In this document: piece after piece, positions 47,233-58,262 of the stretch | Layout: each line of letters opens with the position of its first letter | Numbering within the stretch: position 1 is the first letter of the stretch | DNA from: Entophlyctis helioformis | Lineage: Eukaryota > Chytridiomycota > Chytridiomycetes > Chytridiales > Chytriomycetaceae | NCBI GenBank assembly: GCA_025526915.1 | Contig: JAHLKH010000070.1 | Location: 58,110-122,109, forward strand | Length of the DNA: 64,000 nucleotides | Reading direction: 5' to 3' | Made by a program: the position numbers and the translations under genes | The notes under the pieces: model-generated | Seen by the model: the letters and a program-made list of their open reading frames with translations, nothing else | Database searches by the model: none | Told to the model about the DNA's origin: nothing

Positions 47233-47590
47233 CGTGACTGATCTGCTGTTGAATGAACTGCTTCTGTTGAACTGCGAGGTGATACTGTGAAACGGAGAGA
47301 GATGCAAGTTGCGGTCCAGGCTGTTGCTTCATTTTGACAGTCTTTGCATTAATAGGCAGAGTGATAGGTTGATGGAGAGCATAAGATTATAGAGACGTGG
47401 GCTGGCGGGAGCTCAAAGATCGCGTCGATCTCATCGTCACAGCCGCCATGTTGCGTGGTTGTGCGCTTGCAAGAGCGCTGTTGAGCGAGCGTTGCAGAAT
47501 ACGCTGCTGGTTGCAACATCACGGATGTTGCAGGCGTTTGGAGGGAGACGTGTTGGAGGGAGGCGTGGCTGGATCGCACTGGCTGCCGAT
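47233..47590. other. Intergenic, convergent 3' ends
   Basis: 358 bp between the MadBub stop (+) and the DUF4097-like stop (-). No gene, tRNA or strong repeat was seen; AT-richer around 47330-47390 (CATTAATAGG, AAGATTATAG), which fits two 3' UTRs. Confidence 0.5.
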
Positions 47591-48640
47591 CTACCGGTCA
47601 ATCACAGCATGTGGCGTGACCGTGCTCGTGACAAGACCCGAACCAGACTCGAGCGTGACACTGTCGCACTCGAGGCCGCTGTATGTGATATCGCCAGACG
47701 ACGAGCGCACAGACAGCTTTGCCGACGGATGGCACCGGCTGCCTTGACACTGCCCGAGGCTGTTGTGATGCCCATGCTGCGCGTCAGGTTGGCTGCGCCA
47801 GACAGCAGGACGTCGCCCGAGGATGTGTGGATGAGCGCCTTGGTTCCGCTGATGCTGTGCAGACAGACATCGCCAGACGTGACATCAACGAGGAGACCGC
47901 GACCGCCGGCATCCACGCTGCCAATGGTCACTGAGCCCGATGACGCGACGACCGAGAGACCGTCATCGGCCGCAAGGCTCTGGACACGCATGTCCTGGCT
48001 GGATCCCTCAAACTTGAACGACCGCGTGCGCAGGCTGTGCGCGGCAAAGTTGGGCAGAGCGTCGCGGGCAGCGGCAGCAGCAGCAGGCAGCCTGATGTGC
48101 ATCTTGGATCGGGACACAAACAGGACATCAACGTCGCCAAACGGGTGCAGGAACTCGTCGCGGAAGTCGATGTGCGTGAACTTGGTGCCGCAGACGGCAA
48201 TGCTGAGACCGTTCTGGCAAGAGTCGGCGATCTCGATGGTGATGGAGACCTTGAGTGCGCTCTGGCCGATCTTGACGAGGGACGACAGCGGGCTGGACGG
48301 CGTGCGCAGGGTAAAGTCGGCCATGCTGCTGGTTGTTGAGTGGGAGATGGAGGCGATGGCGGCTGTGTCGGGCTTGCCGTTGATGGTGTAGGAGAGGCGG
48401 ACAGCATTGTCGTTGTTGGGCGATCTGCAAAAGACGACGGATGTGGTCTGTGCGGGAGGTTGGTCAGTTGAATGCAGGATGCGTGGATGTGGAAGTGGAT
48501 CGATGGGTGGAGTTGTGGGCAGCACTTACAGTATCGTTGGCGACATCCAGACGCAGCAATGAGGGAGCGATCCAGACGACGGCAGACTGGTCGTTGGTGC
48601 TGTCGAGGCTGGCGCTGTTCTGTGTGGAGATGGCGGGCAT
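47591..48640 (-). CDS. DUF4097-like beta-helix repeat protein (putative adhesin fold)
   Basis: Exons 48530-48640 (MPAISTQNSASLD...) and 47591-48447, separated by an 82-nt GT-AG intron; 322 residues with one base added near 47728. The C-terminal 130 residues carry regularly spaced SGxV/SGD turns: SSGSVTIGSVDAG, VTSGDVCLHSISG, TSSGDVLLSGAAN, TASGSVKAAGAI and, after the frame change, RSSSGDITYSGLEC and TLESGSGLV. This is the repeat signature of DUF4097, a right-handed beta-helix common in bacteria and also found in eukaryotes. The N-terminal half has no signal peptide. Function unknown in fungi. The frame change in GGTGCCATCCGTCGGC would be restored by an extra C. The gene is divergent from the Crh gene with 860 bp between them. 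Confidence 0.7.
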
Positions 48641-49500
48641 GTGCAGTGGCTTGTAGGCTGGTTGCTTGTGTTGGTGGACAGATCTGGGCAGGGGAACAGC
48701 TGCCTTTTATGGAAGCGAGTTGCTGCGTGTCGCTGCATGACGCTGTGTGATGCTGCCACGTCGACTTGCGTCTGATGATGTGGACCAATCAGCGTGCGCA
48801 ACGTTGGGTTGCTTGGACTGAACTCGCACGATGAGCACGGCGACTCGACGGACGGCAGCCGCCTTGGGGCGTTGGCTGGCTGTGGACGAGCACGAAGGCG
48901 CTGGAACATTCGAGCACCTGGCAAGCGCCTGGCTGCCTTGGCTGGATCTTGGCTGGATCTGGTCGTAGCTGGCAACGGAAGAGGACACGACACGACAGGC
49001 ACAGGGAGCCCCGACGGCACAGCGGGGATCTGGCAGCACCAGCCAGTGCAGCCTCCGCCTCCGCCCTCTGCCGTGCTGATCTGTGCATTGTGCAATGTGC
49101 ATCGCCCTTTGCTGTGCTGTGCTGTCCAATCCTTCATGTGTTTCTCCGCCCACACGCACAGGCACGCCACACAGCCGCCATCCCAACTTCCGCCATTGCA
49201 TCTCGCCGCAGCCGCAGCCGTCCATCAGCACCATCGGCAGAGTGCCACCCGCCCTCCACAGCTCCACCCGCACAGTGGCCACCATCCAGCCAGCCCAGCC
49301 AGCCAAGACCTGCGGCTTGTGTGCACCGCAGACACCTGAAACACGGCTGCTGCCTGTGCTGGGCTTGAATGATTGGCTGGCTGGCTGGGCTTGAATGGCT
49401 CCAGCAGCGGTTCCTTAAATGCGGTTCCTGGCATCGCCTTCTTTCCCCGCCAGTCGCAACGTCGATCATCGCACACACACACACACACAGCCAGCCAGCC
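48641..49500. other. 860-bp divergent intergenic region
   Basis: Between the DUF4097-like gene (-) and the Crh GH16 gene (+). No coding sequence recognised. It holds short direct repeats (CTTGGCTGGATCT twice near 48940; GGGCTTGAATG twice near 49362-49396 with TGGC repeats between), and a CA repeat at about 49477-49495 just before the GH16 ATG, probably in its 5' leader. A weak TATA-like TTAAATG is at about 49415. Confidence 0.5.
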
Positions 49501-51003
49501 ATGCTGCAGCTCTTCGCAACCGTCGCCGTCCTCGCCGTGGGCGCCTCTGCACAGCTCATCCCCATCGAGGTGCCCGCCAACTTCAACCCGGGCAACTGCG
49601 TGTCCAAGCGCATGGCCTTTGACCAGAAGCGCATCTTCCCGCTGTACGGCAACGAGGCGCTGCGCTTCACCGTCGACCCGGCCGACTACGACTTTACGCA
49701 CGACTACGGCTACGTCGACTACACCGGCACGACCGCCAACCTCAAGCTGGTGCCCAACCCCGCCGGCGGCCTGGCCACCGGTGCCCGCCTGTCGACGACC
49801 GGCTACTTCCGCTACGGCAAGCTGACGGCCCGCTTCAAGCCGCTCGAGGGCACCGGCCTCTTGACGACGTTTGTGACGTGGAGCGACCGCCATGCACCTG
49901 CCGAAAAGGTGGGCATTGACTGGCAGGCTGTGTGGTTGTCCTTCTGACTGGCTGTCTAACCACCAGTGACCCCCACACACACACACACACACACACACCA
50001 GGAGTACGTCCAGGACGAGATTGACTGGGAGATCCTCGGCAAGGACACGAGCAAGCCCGAGACCAACGTCTTACCTACAAGACCACCAGACTCGAGCGGG
50101 TGAGTGGCGGCTCTGCTGCTTTGTTTTGTTGCTTGCGGCTGCCGCCCCTTGCCAGCCCGCCCCTGGCCGCCCTTCATCAGCCTGTCGCCGCACGTCGCCG
50201 CCTGCAGCACACTGGCGCCGCCTCGTGCTGGCCGTGCTTGCCGTGTCGGCCAAAGGGATGCGAGGGGGCTGTTTGTGCGGGTGCATCCCTCACACAGCCA
50301 CCCCGCCCGCCCGATTCCTGCGGAGATGGCCGTGTGGCAGTGACAACCGACGCGTTCAAATTTGCATGTTGACAAAGACGGGCAGCGACTGACGCGACGA
50401 ATACATGGACGCATGGCATCGCATGATGGTTCGCTGCGTGGCATCGTGTGATGCGTGACAGGGTCTGCACGGCGGCCCGATTGCCGGCACCATCCCAAGA
50501 ACGCCGTGCACGAGTTCTCGATCGACTGGCGCAGCGACCGCATCGACTGGGCCGTCGACGGCGTCATTGTCAAGACGCTCAACAAGAACCAGTCGTTTGG
50601 CCTGCCCGGCTCGCTGCCCGCCGGCCAGTTCTGGTTCCCCGAGTCTGCGTCGCGCGTGCAGGTGTCGGTGTGGGACTCGTCCAACCAGCCCAACTGGGCC
50701 GGCGGCCCGATTGTGTTCCCGACCACGGGCAACCTCACGGCGCCGTTCGAGTGGGTCGACATCCAGTGCTACGACGACAACAACAACCCCGTGCAGACGT
50801 GGTCCGTCGACGGCACCGGCGCCGCAAAGGCCGTGCCTCCCAGACCCAAGCCGTCCACCTCTGCGGCCCCGTCGTCGCCGACCGCCAAGCCCACCGCCGG
50901 CCCCACCGTGCCCGGCACGTCCACCAACGCCGCCGGCATGTCTGCGCCGTCCAGCATGCTGCTTGCTGTCGCTGGTGCGCTTGCCGCCCTGCTCTCGCTC
51001 TGA
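49501..51003 (+). CDS. Crh-type GH16 cell-wall transglycosylase, GPI-anchored
   Basis: Starts at ATG 49501 with a signal peptide (MLQLFATVAVLAVGASAQ). Exon 1 to 49908, exon 2 50002-50099 and exon 3 from 50462. Exon 2 begins EYVQDEIDWEIL, placing the GH16 catalytic motif E-x-D-x-E at residues 142-146 (Glu142 nucleophile, Glu146 acid/base). Later motifs are HEFSIDWRSDRIDWAVDG and GLPGSLPAGQFWF. The C-terminus is a Ser/Thr/Pro-rich stalk followed by a hydrophobic tail (SSMLLAVAGALAALLSL), the usual GPI-attachment signal. Family knowledge: Crh enzymes cross-link chitin to beta-glucan in fungal walls. One-base frame changes at 50071 (GTCTTACC) and 50486 (GCCGGCACC) look like a missing T and a missing G; repaired reading gives NVFTYKTTRLERG and GHHPKNAVHEF. 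Intron 1 ends in a CA repeat. Confidence 0.88.
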
Positions 51004-51200
51004 GACCGACGTGTCTGGCCATGTCGTGTCTTGTCGTGTCTGGTCGTGTATTGTCTGGCCGTGTCTGCATACATTGAATACAATCCCTTCTTGCATCCTT
51101 GACAAGCGTGTGTGTGTAAGTCGATGAAGCGCTCATCTGTCAACCGCTTCGTCCAACACGCTCAAACGCGACACGGTTGCCGCAATCTCCGACCGCCAGC

Positions 51201-52075
51201 ATGCCCGCATTGGAGGTGAGCAGGCCAACCTTGGACGGACAGCCAGACGCACCAAGACCGCGGCCGCGACGCAATGGCGTCCTCTGTGCCGCACCCGCCC
51301 ATCCACTGGCACTTGTCCACACTGTCGCCATAGCCGTCTGCAGCGTGCTGCCAACTGACGCTCAACCTGTGCCGTCCACTCGTCCACTGTTGTCCGAACG
51401 AAACCGGCACAGCTCGCACAAGACATCACACTGCAGCTGGCAGAGTCGACCGAGCTTCTCGCCAAACTGCGGGCTCTCCTCAACGCACCGCTTTCATACC
51501 CATCGCCCTCGTTGTCACTGCCGGCTCTGTCCGGCTCAACAGACGCCCGCTCAACACAGCAGGCGGTAGACGGCAACAACGACAACAAGGACAATAACGG
51601 CGACGACGACAACAAGGACAATAACGGCGACGACGACGATGATGACGATGATGTCGACGAAGACGACGACGACGATGCAGACGTGGTGCGTGCAAACGAC
51701 ACTGGCCGCGAGCCGGCGAGAGATGACGACGACGACGAAGAGGATATAGAGGACACCGATAACGAGGACGATGGGCTAGACGACGAGGACGGTGCGAATG
51801 ACGAGTACGAGGACGAGACGGGCGATGAGGGCGAAGAGGAAGAGGGCGAAGAGGGCGACGAAGGAGAAGGAGAAGGGGAAGGGGAAGAGGAAGAGGAAGA
51901 GGATGGAGAAGGAGAAGAGGAGGACGAGGAGGAGGACGCGGAAGGATCTGAGGAGGACGATGAGGAGCAGGAGGCAGGAGGCAAGCAGCGAGTCGAGGCA
52001 GGCGAGAGCGACAAGAACGCCGAACGCAATGCCGAGCGCGACGAGCAGCACATCAAGAAGAAGGCGCGGACATAG
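51201..52075 (+). CDS. Highly acidic protein with helical N-terminus and basic C-terminus
   Basis: Two exons, 51201-51215 (MPALE) and 51413-52075, 225 residues with no frame break; the intron is 197 nt, GT-AG. Residues 6-28 form a predicted amphipathic helix (LAQDITLQLAESTELLAKLR). From about residue 50 the protein is almost only Asp, then Glu, with Gly and Asn (about 110 residues), and it ends in a basic tip IKKKART that could be a nuclear-localisation signal. I do not recognise a family. The layout, a short helix plus a long acidic tail, is seen in histone chaperone-like and kinetochore-associated proteins, but nothing specific supports either. The acidic run is encoded by GAC/GAG repeats, so length may vary between strains. 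Confidence 0.65.
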
Positions 52076-52098
52076 GCAGCCGGTACACGCACGTATCA

Positions 52099-52102
52099 CA
52101 CA

Positions 52103-52151
<49 letters not shown>
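52099..52151 (+). repeat. CA dinucleotide repeat
   Basis: About 25 CA units in the gap between the convergent acidic-protein and Mpe1 genes; possible part of a 3' UTR. Confidence 0.9.
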
Positions 52152-52153
<2 letters not shown>

Positions 52154-52293
52154 TATCCTTTCATTCACCCACTCGAATCAATACGTTTTCATTCGCCTAT
52201 TCCAGTCCCATTGCTGGACAGATGCCACTTCAATCACCATGCGGCGCCAGAGCAATGGCCGGCCTTGGCATCGCTGCTCGTGCCGTCCTGGCG

Positions 52294-55200
52294 CTAGTCT
52301 CTCGAGTCGCGCGAATCCCGAGAGTCACGGCCGCCGCCACGGTTGAACCGGTCGTATGGACGGTGGCGATGGTCGCGCTGTGCATCGCGGTCACGGTCGC
52401 GGTCACGATCACGATCACGATCACGATCGCCTCTGCCTTGGTCGCGTTGTCGTCCATCGTCATGGCGACGATCACGGTCACGATCACGCTCGCGGCTGCG
52501 GTCACGGCTACGGTCACGATCACGGCTGCGGCCTTGGTCGCGGTCCCTGCCTTGCTGTTGCTGCTGCTGTTGCTGCTGTTGCTGCTGTTGCTGCTGCTGT
52601 TGTTGTGGCTGCTGCATCATCATGCCTGGTGGCATCTGCTGCGGCATCCCCATTGGCCACTGCTGTCCCATCATGCCCATACCCATACCCATACCTATTC
52701 CCATTCCCATTCCCATACCCATGCCCATGCCCATGCCAGGCATCATGCCACCACCCATTTGCATGGGCATTCCCAGGGCATCCCCGGCCGCATCATAGGC
52801 GGCATGCCCATCATCATCGGCTGTGCCATCATTGGACCCGCCGACTGCTGTTGCTGTTGCTGGAAGAACGGTAAATGCTGCATCGGATGGGCAGGCATCT
52901 GCTGAGCACCTGCCATGCCCGGATTCTGGCCAAACAGTCCAGACAGCTGCTGTGGCGGCTGTTGTTGAGCTTGTGGCTGCTGCTGTTGCTGTTGCTTCTG
53001 CTCGGTTTTGGCCATGGCGCTCTCCTGCCCAACAGATCGATACGGTGCATTCGATGCAGGCTGTTGTGGCTGTTGCTGCTGCTGTTGTTGTGCTGGCTGA
53101 CTGCCTGTCGATGCACCATGAGTCGGTACGGGTGCTGGATTAAAGTTGGGAACGGGCGGGCCAGCAGGCTCGACAATCGTAAAGACCGGCTTGGACGCGG
53201 CAGGCCGCTGGTGAGCAGCGTGCACCTTTGACGCCTGTGGCGCGGATGCTTCTGTTTTGACGGCAGCCTGGCCGGCAGAGGGCAGCGCGGCCTTGGGCAG
53301 TGCTGGAGATCCTTCTGTCTTGGCTGCAGCCTCTCCGGATGACGCGGCTCCTGTTGCTGCAGCTGTTGCTGCAGCATTGGCTGCATTGGACTCGGCCGCA
53401 AAGTCGCGAATGTGCTTGTCGACAGCCGTGCGCAGCTCCTTGTTGGTGATGAGATGGTCAGGCACGAGATCGCGATGGCATGCGGGGCACTTGAACCTAT
53501 TGGCCGGATCCTGTGGCTCAAGGAGCTCGTGTCTGATGCCTGTAGTGTCAACCCCATTGTACCATAACACACGATGCATGACCAAGCAAGGGCAGGGAAC
53601 CAGAGGAGATTTCCATAGGGTTAGAACGGTCAGGAGCGTGTCGCAGGTGAATGGGTGGATGTTGTCAACAGTCGTTGTTGTGGTCAGGATGTAGACGGCA
53701 GAGAGCGAGATACAGTGGTGTATTGGTGTCATCACGTATGCACAACAGTGGGATGGTGGGATACGTATCCAAGGTGCAGGCGATTGGGATGCACAGACCA
53801 GCCACAGATATACCAGCCACGAATGTAGCCATCAGCCCGCCATGCGCAGAGCAGTGCGATTGAACCAGATCGGAGTTGATCAAATCCAAGCCATTCGGCC
53901 AATGCCAACGAGCAGCACGGCCAGAATCACGAGGGACCGACAGGACAAGAGTACGAAAGAGAAGCAGTAGAAAAAGGTCACAAGTTAACAACTGCGGGCT
54001 GGACAGAGAGGCAGGTAGAAATAGTGGCTCAATACACAGCAAGCGAAAGCGTACACTCATCACAATAGTTGGATCTGCAGCAGGGAGTCGTGACGCCGTC
54101 GCGCACAAGCTTATGGCAGTGGCCACACTTGAATTCGGGCAGCACGGGGGCCAGCTCGTGTGCATCGCCGACGCCTAAATACGTTCGTCGCTGAGCCGAC
54201 ATGCGCACCCATGCCTCGCTGCCCTGTCTGTCAGTGCGTGCATTCGACTGCAAGCTGCAAAGGCTGGCCAGAAAGCGCACTCACTCGTTGGGCGTAGCCA
54301 CCACCAAGTCGCCCGTCTGCGTGACCATGAGCCCAGACGCCGCTCCTTGCTCGACGGTCTTTAGGAACATCTTGGGGATACCAGTCGTTCGCTTGAGCTT
54401 GGGCCTGTTGTCAAACTCCTTGTCGCCAATGGTCGGACACGTGTTGATGTAGTGTCCTGCGGTGGATGGATCGCAGCTTGTAAGTCCCTGCATCCATCCA
54501 TTCCTCGCTTACAGCGCCAGGCAAAGCAAGAGTCACAGCATATGTACCTTTGAGACCACAGCGATAGCAAATGTATCCTGCTGGCGGTGGACGGCCGTCG
54601 CCATACGGCATCTGCATGTATCCGCCACGGCCCATGCCGCGTCCAACACCACCGCCTCCTCCGCCACCGCCACGGTAAACCGGACGCTGGCTGGAATGGT
54701 TGGGCAAGCCAGTGGAACAGTGTCGGTCAGTCCCCACGCCATGGCGCAATGCACGCCGAGCCCAAGCGCCTTACTTTGCCATGCGGTCCTGTGTCTGCAG
54801 CCATTGCTCGTTCTCTTGCTGGAACATCATCGCAATGCGATCTTGCTCGCCGCCAGCCGATTGAGCCGCATCGGAAGCGGAGGCAGCAGCCGACGCTTCA
54901 TATTGTCCAGAAGAAGCAGCCGACTGCTGCTGGTGCTGCTGCTGCTGCTGCTGCTGTCCAAACCGGCCATACCCGCCAACGCCGCCACCACCGCCTTGCG
55001 CTTGGCCATGGCCAAGCCCGCCATGCCCTCCGTGGCCGCCAGACATGGGTCCGACCGGCGCGCCAAGGTACCGCTGAGCGCCGCCCTTGCCTGGGTACTT
55101 TGCAGGGATGCGGCTCACCAGCACCGAGGAGTTGCGCTGGATGACTTGCTCGTCCTCGGCATACTCTGAAGACCAAGAGCAGGCAGGCAGGCAGGCAGGC

Positions 55201-55431
55201 AAGCGCGTGAGTAAGCGAGCACGACAAACGGCAAGGGCACCATGTGCGGCAGCCAGACCCACCTTCGTTGGTCTGCGCATTGTAGACGGCCAGGTCAAAC
55301 TCGGTGCCCTTGCCCAGCTTCTTGGCGATCATGATCTCACGCTTGAGGTCGAACACCGAGATGCCCGCCCCGTCAAACGACGTGGTGTCGTAGTCCTTGG
55401 CCGACTTGAACTTGTAAAAGACGACACTCAT
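52294..55431 (-). CDS. MPE1: Mpe1/RBBP6-type subunit of the mRNA cleavage and polyadenylation factor
   Basis: Minus-strand gene starting at ATG 55431. Domains in order: DWNN ubiquitin-like domain (MSVVFYKFKSAKDYDT, ISVFDLKREIM, EFDLAVYNAQTNE, then QVIQRNSSVLVSRIP after an intron); Gly/Gln-rich linker; CCHC zinc knuckle YICYRCGLKG-HYINTCPT split by an intron near 54465-54545; the linker KRTTGIPKMFLKTVE; RING/U-box-like zinc domain FKCGHCHKLVRD, CCRSNYCDEC, then RFKCPACHRDLVPD after a 515-nt intron (53540-54054); a Gln/Pro/Met-rich region; and a C-terminal Arg/Asp-rich domain ending at stop 52294. Mpe1 controls CPF cleavage and polyadenylation; RBBP6 is the animal counterpart. A one-base frame change near 52772 (TTCCCAGG) looks like a missing C on the plus strand (MPWGMPMQM when repaired). 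The Met-Gly repeat and RD repeats are low complexity. Confidence 0.92.
53540..54054 (-). other. 515-nt intron splitting the Mpe1 RING
   Basis: The largest intron seen in the window; typical introns here are 65-160 nt. It interrupts the zinc-ligand run after CDEC (GAG-T | GC-ATC). No gene, tRNA or snoRNA was recognised inside, on either strand. Confidence 0.65.
55170..55200 (+). repeat. GGCA tetranucleotide repeat
   Basis: Five to six GGCA units inside the first intron of the Mpe1 gene. Confidence 0.75.
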
Positions 55432-55719
55432 CTGCACTGGGCTGCTCGAGTAGCAAGGGCCAGCGTGCCGTGCGTATCATGCCATTGCCCCCAAGTCAGC
55501 AGCCTGCATGGACCACAGCGGACGGCGCACATCCACGTCATCCGCCCTCACCTGATTGGTTGGAGTTGAGGAAAAACAATTCAAATCGGGTCCTTTCAAG
55601 GCGACAAATCACGTGAGCAGACACGTGACTTGATGTGATACGATCGTGTCCAGGTATCGTGTGAGGTGCGATCGTGTCCATCGCTTGACCTGTGTCAACA
55701 CGCATTCATTGGCACCACT

Positions 55720-57759
55720 TCAAAGCTTGGCCTTGAGCTTCTTCTTGCGCTCAGCGTCGTCCTGGCGCAACAGACGGCGCAGGATCTTGCCGGCAGCCGA
55801 CTTGGGGATCTCGTTGACAAACACAACGCCGCCGCGCAGCTGCTTGTGCGGCGCAACCATCTTGGCAATGAACGCCTGCACCTCCTTCTCGGTGAGCTTG
55901 GCGCCGGGCTTGAGCACGACATACGCGAGCGGCAGCTCGCCTGCTGCCTCGTCGGGCGTGGGGATGACCGCCGCGTCGGCAATCAGCGGGTGCGTGAGCA
56001 GCTTGGCTTCGAGCTCGGCTGGCGGCACCTGGTTGCCCTTGTACTTGATGAGTTCCTTGAGACGGTCGACGATGAACAGATGGTTGCGGAACGACACATA
56101 GCCGATGTCGCCCGTGTGGAAGAAGCCGTCCTTGTCGATCGACGACGTGGTGGCTTCGACGTTGTTGTGGTAGCCCTTCATGACGTTGGGTCCACGGAGC
56201 CAGATCTCGCCGGGCTCGTTGAACTCGAGATCTGCGTGTGCAGATGTTAGTAGACAGACTGCGTCGCACAACAACGAGGCTGGCTCACCCTTGCCAGTGA
56301 TATGATCGACAATGCGCATCTGCATGCTTGGAATGAGCACGCCGACCGATCCTTCGACCGTGTCATCGTGTGGTGATACAACTGCTGCAGGACTCGCTTC
56401 GGTCAGACCGTATCCCTGCGTGACGATCACTTTCAGACGGCCTTCTAGCTTGGAAACGATCTCGCCGCCGAGAGGTGCTGCACCTGACATGATGCGGCGT
56501 AGAGATGAAAGGTCGAATTTGTCGACAACAGGCTGCTTGGCAAGCGCCAGGGCAATGGGCGGGACAATATGAAGCACAGTCAGGCGGTACTTTTGGATCG
56601 ACTGCAGAAGCAGACCCAGATCAAACTTGGCCATCACCACGAGTGGGATCGCCTTTGGGAGAGAACATCGTGAGACGTTTGTGCAAGGCCAACAGATGAA
56701 CGCTGCAAGATAAACCTACCAGGCGTGACGCAGAGTGGAGCGAGAGTTTCAACGCATACACGTGATAGAACGGAAGGACGCCCATCCAAACGTGGTGAGG
56801 AGTGGGATCGCCACTATCCAAAGCAGCCGATTGCAGGATATTGGCAATCATGTTGCGGTGCGTTGTGATCACGCCCTGTTGTTTGAGCAGCATGTGTGAT
56901 GTGATGTGATGTGATGTGTGATGTGATGTGATGTGATGTGATGTGATGTGATGTGATGTGATGTGATGTGATGTGATGTGATGTGATGTGTGATGCGTGG
57001 AGGGCAGACACGGTCAGATCTCGTGAGCCACAACACATCCGAGCCACAGTCATCGCAAGCAGAGTGGACAGACCTTGCTGCGGCCAGTGGTGCCAGACGA
57101 GTAGCACAGGTACGCCGGCTTGTTGTGCAGCTCGTCCTTGGTCCAGGTGATCTTGGGCAGCGGCTTGTCGGACATGAGATCAAACACCGACCGAGTGCCG
57201 TCCACCGCCTGCTTGGCAAGCACAAAGACGCGGTCGGCACGCAGACCAGCCGTCTTGGCAGCCTGCTTGGCCGTCGCCAGGACCGACGGATCGGCGACGA
57301 GGATCGAGGCGCCCGAGTCCTTGAGCTGGTATGCGAGCTCGTCGGCCGTGCTGGTTGGGTTGGCACCGGAGAAGACGACGCCTGTCGGTCGCCAATCAGT
57401 CAGGACGGTGCACACAGGCTGATCCGGTGTGCCAGCAGGTCGACAGACGCACCGACAGACACAGCGCCAAAGACGATGGCGGGATAGTGGATAGAGTTTG
57501 GGCTGAACACGGCGAGGACGTCGCCCTTCTTGAACCCGAGGTGGTGGACAAAGCCCGAGGCAAAGGCCTGCACCCGGCGGATGTGGTCGCCAAAGGTGAT
57601 GGTCTCGCCCGTGGCAGCGTCGATAAAGGCCGGCTTGGCCAGGTTGGCCTGCACGTCCTTGGAGCCCAGCACAAACGACGCAATGTCTTGGTCCGGGATG
57701 GCCACGTCCGCATACGGCGACGTGTGGACGATCCAGTTGTCAGAGGTTGTGTGCGGCAT
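55720..57759 (-). CDS. 4-coumarate-CoA-ligase-like peroxisomal acyl-CoA synthetase (ANL superfamily)
   Basis: Five exons, 57453-57759, 57074-57381, 56720-56875, 56289-56652 and 55720-56231, sum to 1647 nt, an intact 548-residue protein. Motifs: ATP/AMP signature YSSGTTGRSK-GVITTHRN (split by the 198-nt intron 56876-57073), LPFYHVYAL, GYGLTEASPA, GEIWLRGPNVMKGYHN, the hinge TGDIGYV, IVDRLKELIKYKGNQV and the catalytic lysine motif SAAGKILRR. It ends KAKL: the last three residues AKL are a type-1 peroxisomal targeting signal. The reaction is acid + ATP + CoA giving acyl-CoA; a fatty or aromatic acid substrate cannot be decided. The intron at 56232-56288 has TACTAAC near its acceptor. The poly-(GATGT) repeat lies in the 198-nt intron. 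No frame break, in contrast to many neighbours. Confidence 0.9.
56892..56991 (+). repeat. GATGT pentanucleotide repeat in an intron
   Basis: About 20 units of GATGT (TGTGA) within the 198-nt intron of the acyl-CoA synthetase gene, interrupted twice by TGTGTGATG. The repeat takes up half the intron. Confidence 0.9.
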
Positions 57760-58262
57760 GCCGGGCGGTCGCAGCTGCTGGTCTGCGGGACTGCTGGTCT
57801 GCGGGTCTGCAGGACGCCAACGGTGAATGCACCTGGTTCGGAAGAGCCGTGAGATCGGAACCGGCGTCACATGGACGCTGCTGGGGCACGACGGCCATTG
57901 GTCCGGCAGCAGCGACTCTGCGGCGTTGTGGTGGCAGGCAGCCCGCTTGAGGCCTGCTCTCTGTCCGTGGGATCACCCGCATCACTCGCATCCCGCCGCG
58001 GGCACAGCGGGTGGCGGTGCTATGCTATGACAGAGCGGTGCTGTGCGCTGTGTGCTGACAGCGATGCCGGCTGTGGTGGCACTGCCCGCCATCTGCGATG
58101 TGCTGAGTCATGCGCTGAGCCCACGCCGTGTGCCGGTGCGGGTCTTGCGGCTGCTGCTGGCGGGGGCGGCGGCCGCCGAGCGACTCGCATAAAAGGGCCC
58201 GCGGTCTGCGTCTGTCTCATCGGCCACCACCACACACAACCACACAGGCAACCACACACACA
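57760..58262. other. 503-bp divergent intergenic region
   Basis: Between the acyl-CoA synthetase (-) and CBM-DM9 (+) genes. It begins with a direct repeat of CTGCGG/GGTCTGC units (57776-57812) and is GC-rich near 58140-58180. A TATA-like element is at 58188. No gene was recognised. Confidence 0.5.
58188..58197 (+). promoter_or_regulatory. TATA-like box of the CBM-DM9 gene
   Basis: GCATAAAAGG, 66 bp upstream of the ATG at 58263, followed by a CA-rich leader (CACCACCACACACAACC). It is the clearest TATA-type element in the window and suggests regulated or strong expression. Confidence 0.55.

Noticed and set aside
49369..49500. Upstream extension of the Crh protein before ATG 49501
   Set aside because: ATG 49501 begins a clear signal peptide; the upstream codons are low-complexity leader with a CA repeat.
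56886..56991. Regular short repeats that might be a CRISPR array
   Set aside because: Simple 5-nt tandem repeats without spacers, inside a eukaryotic intron.
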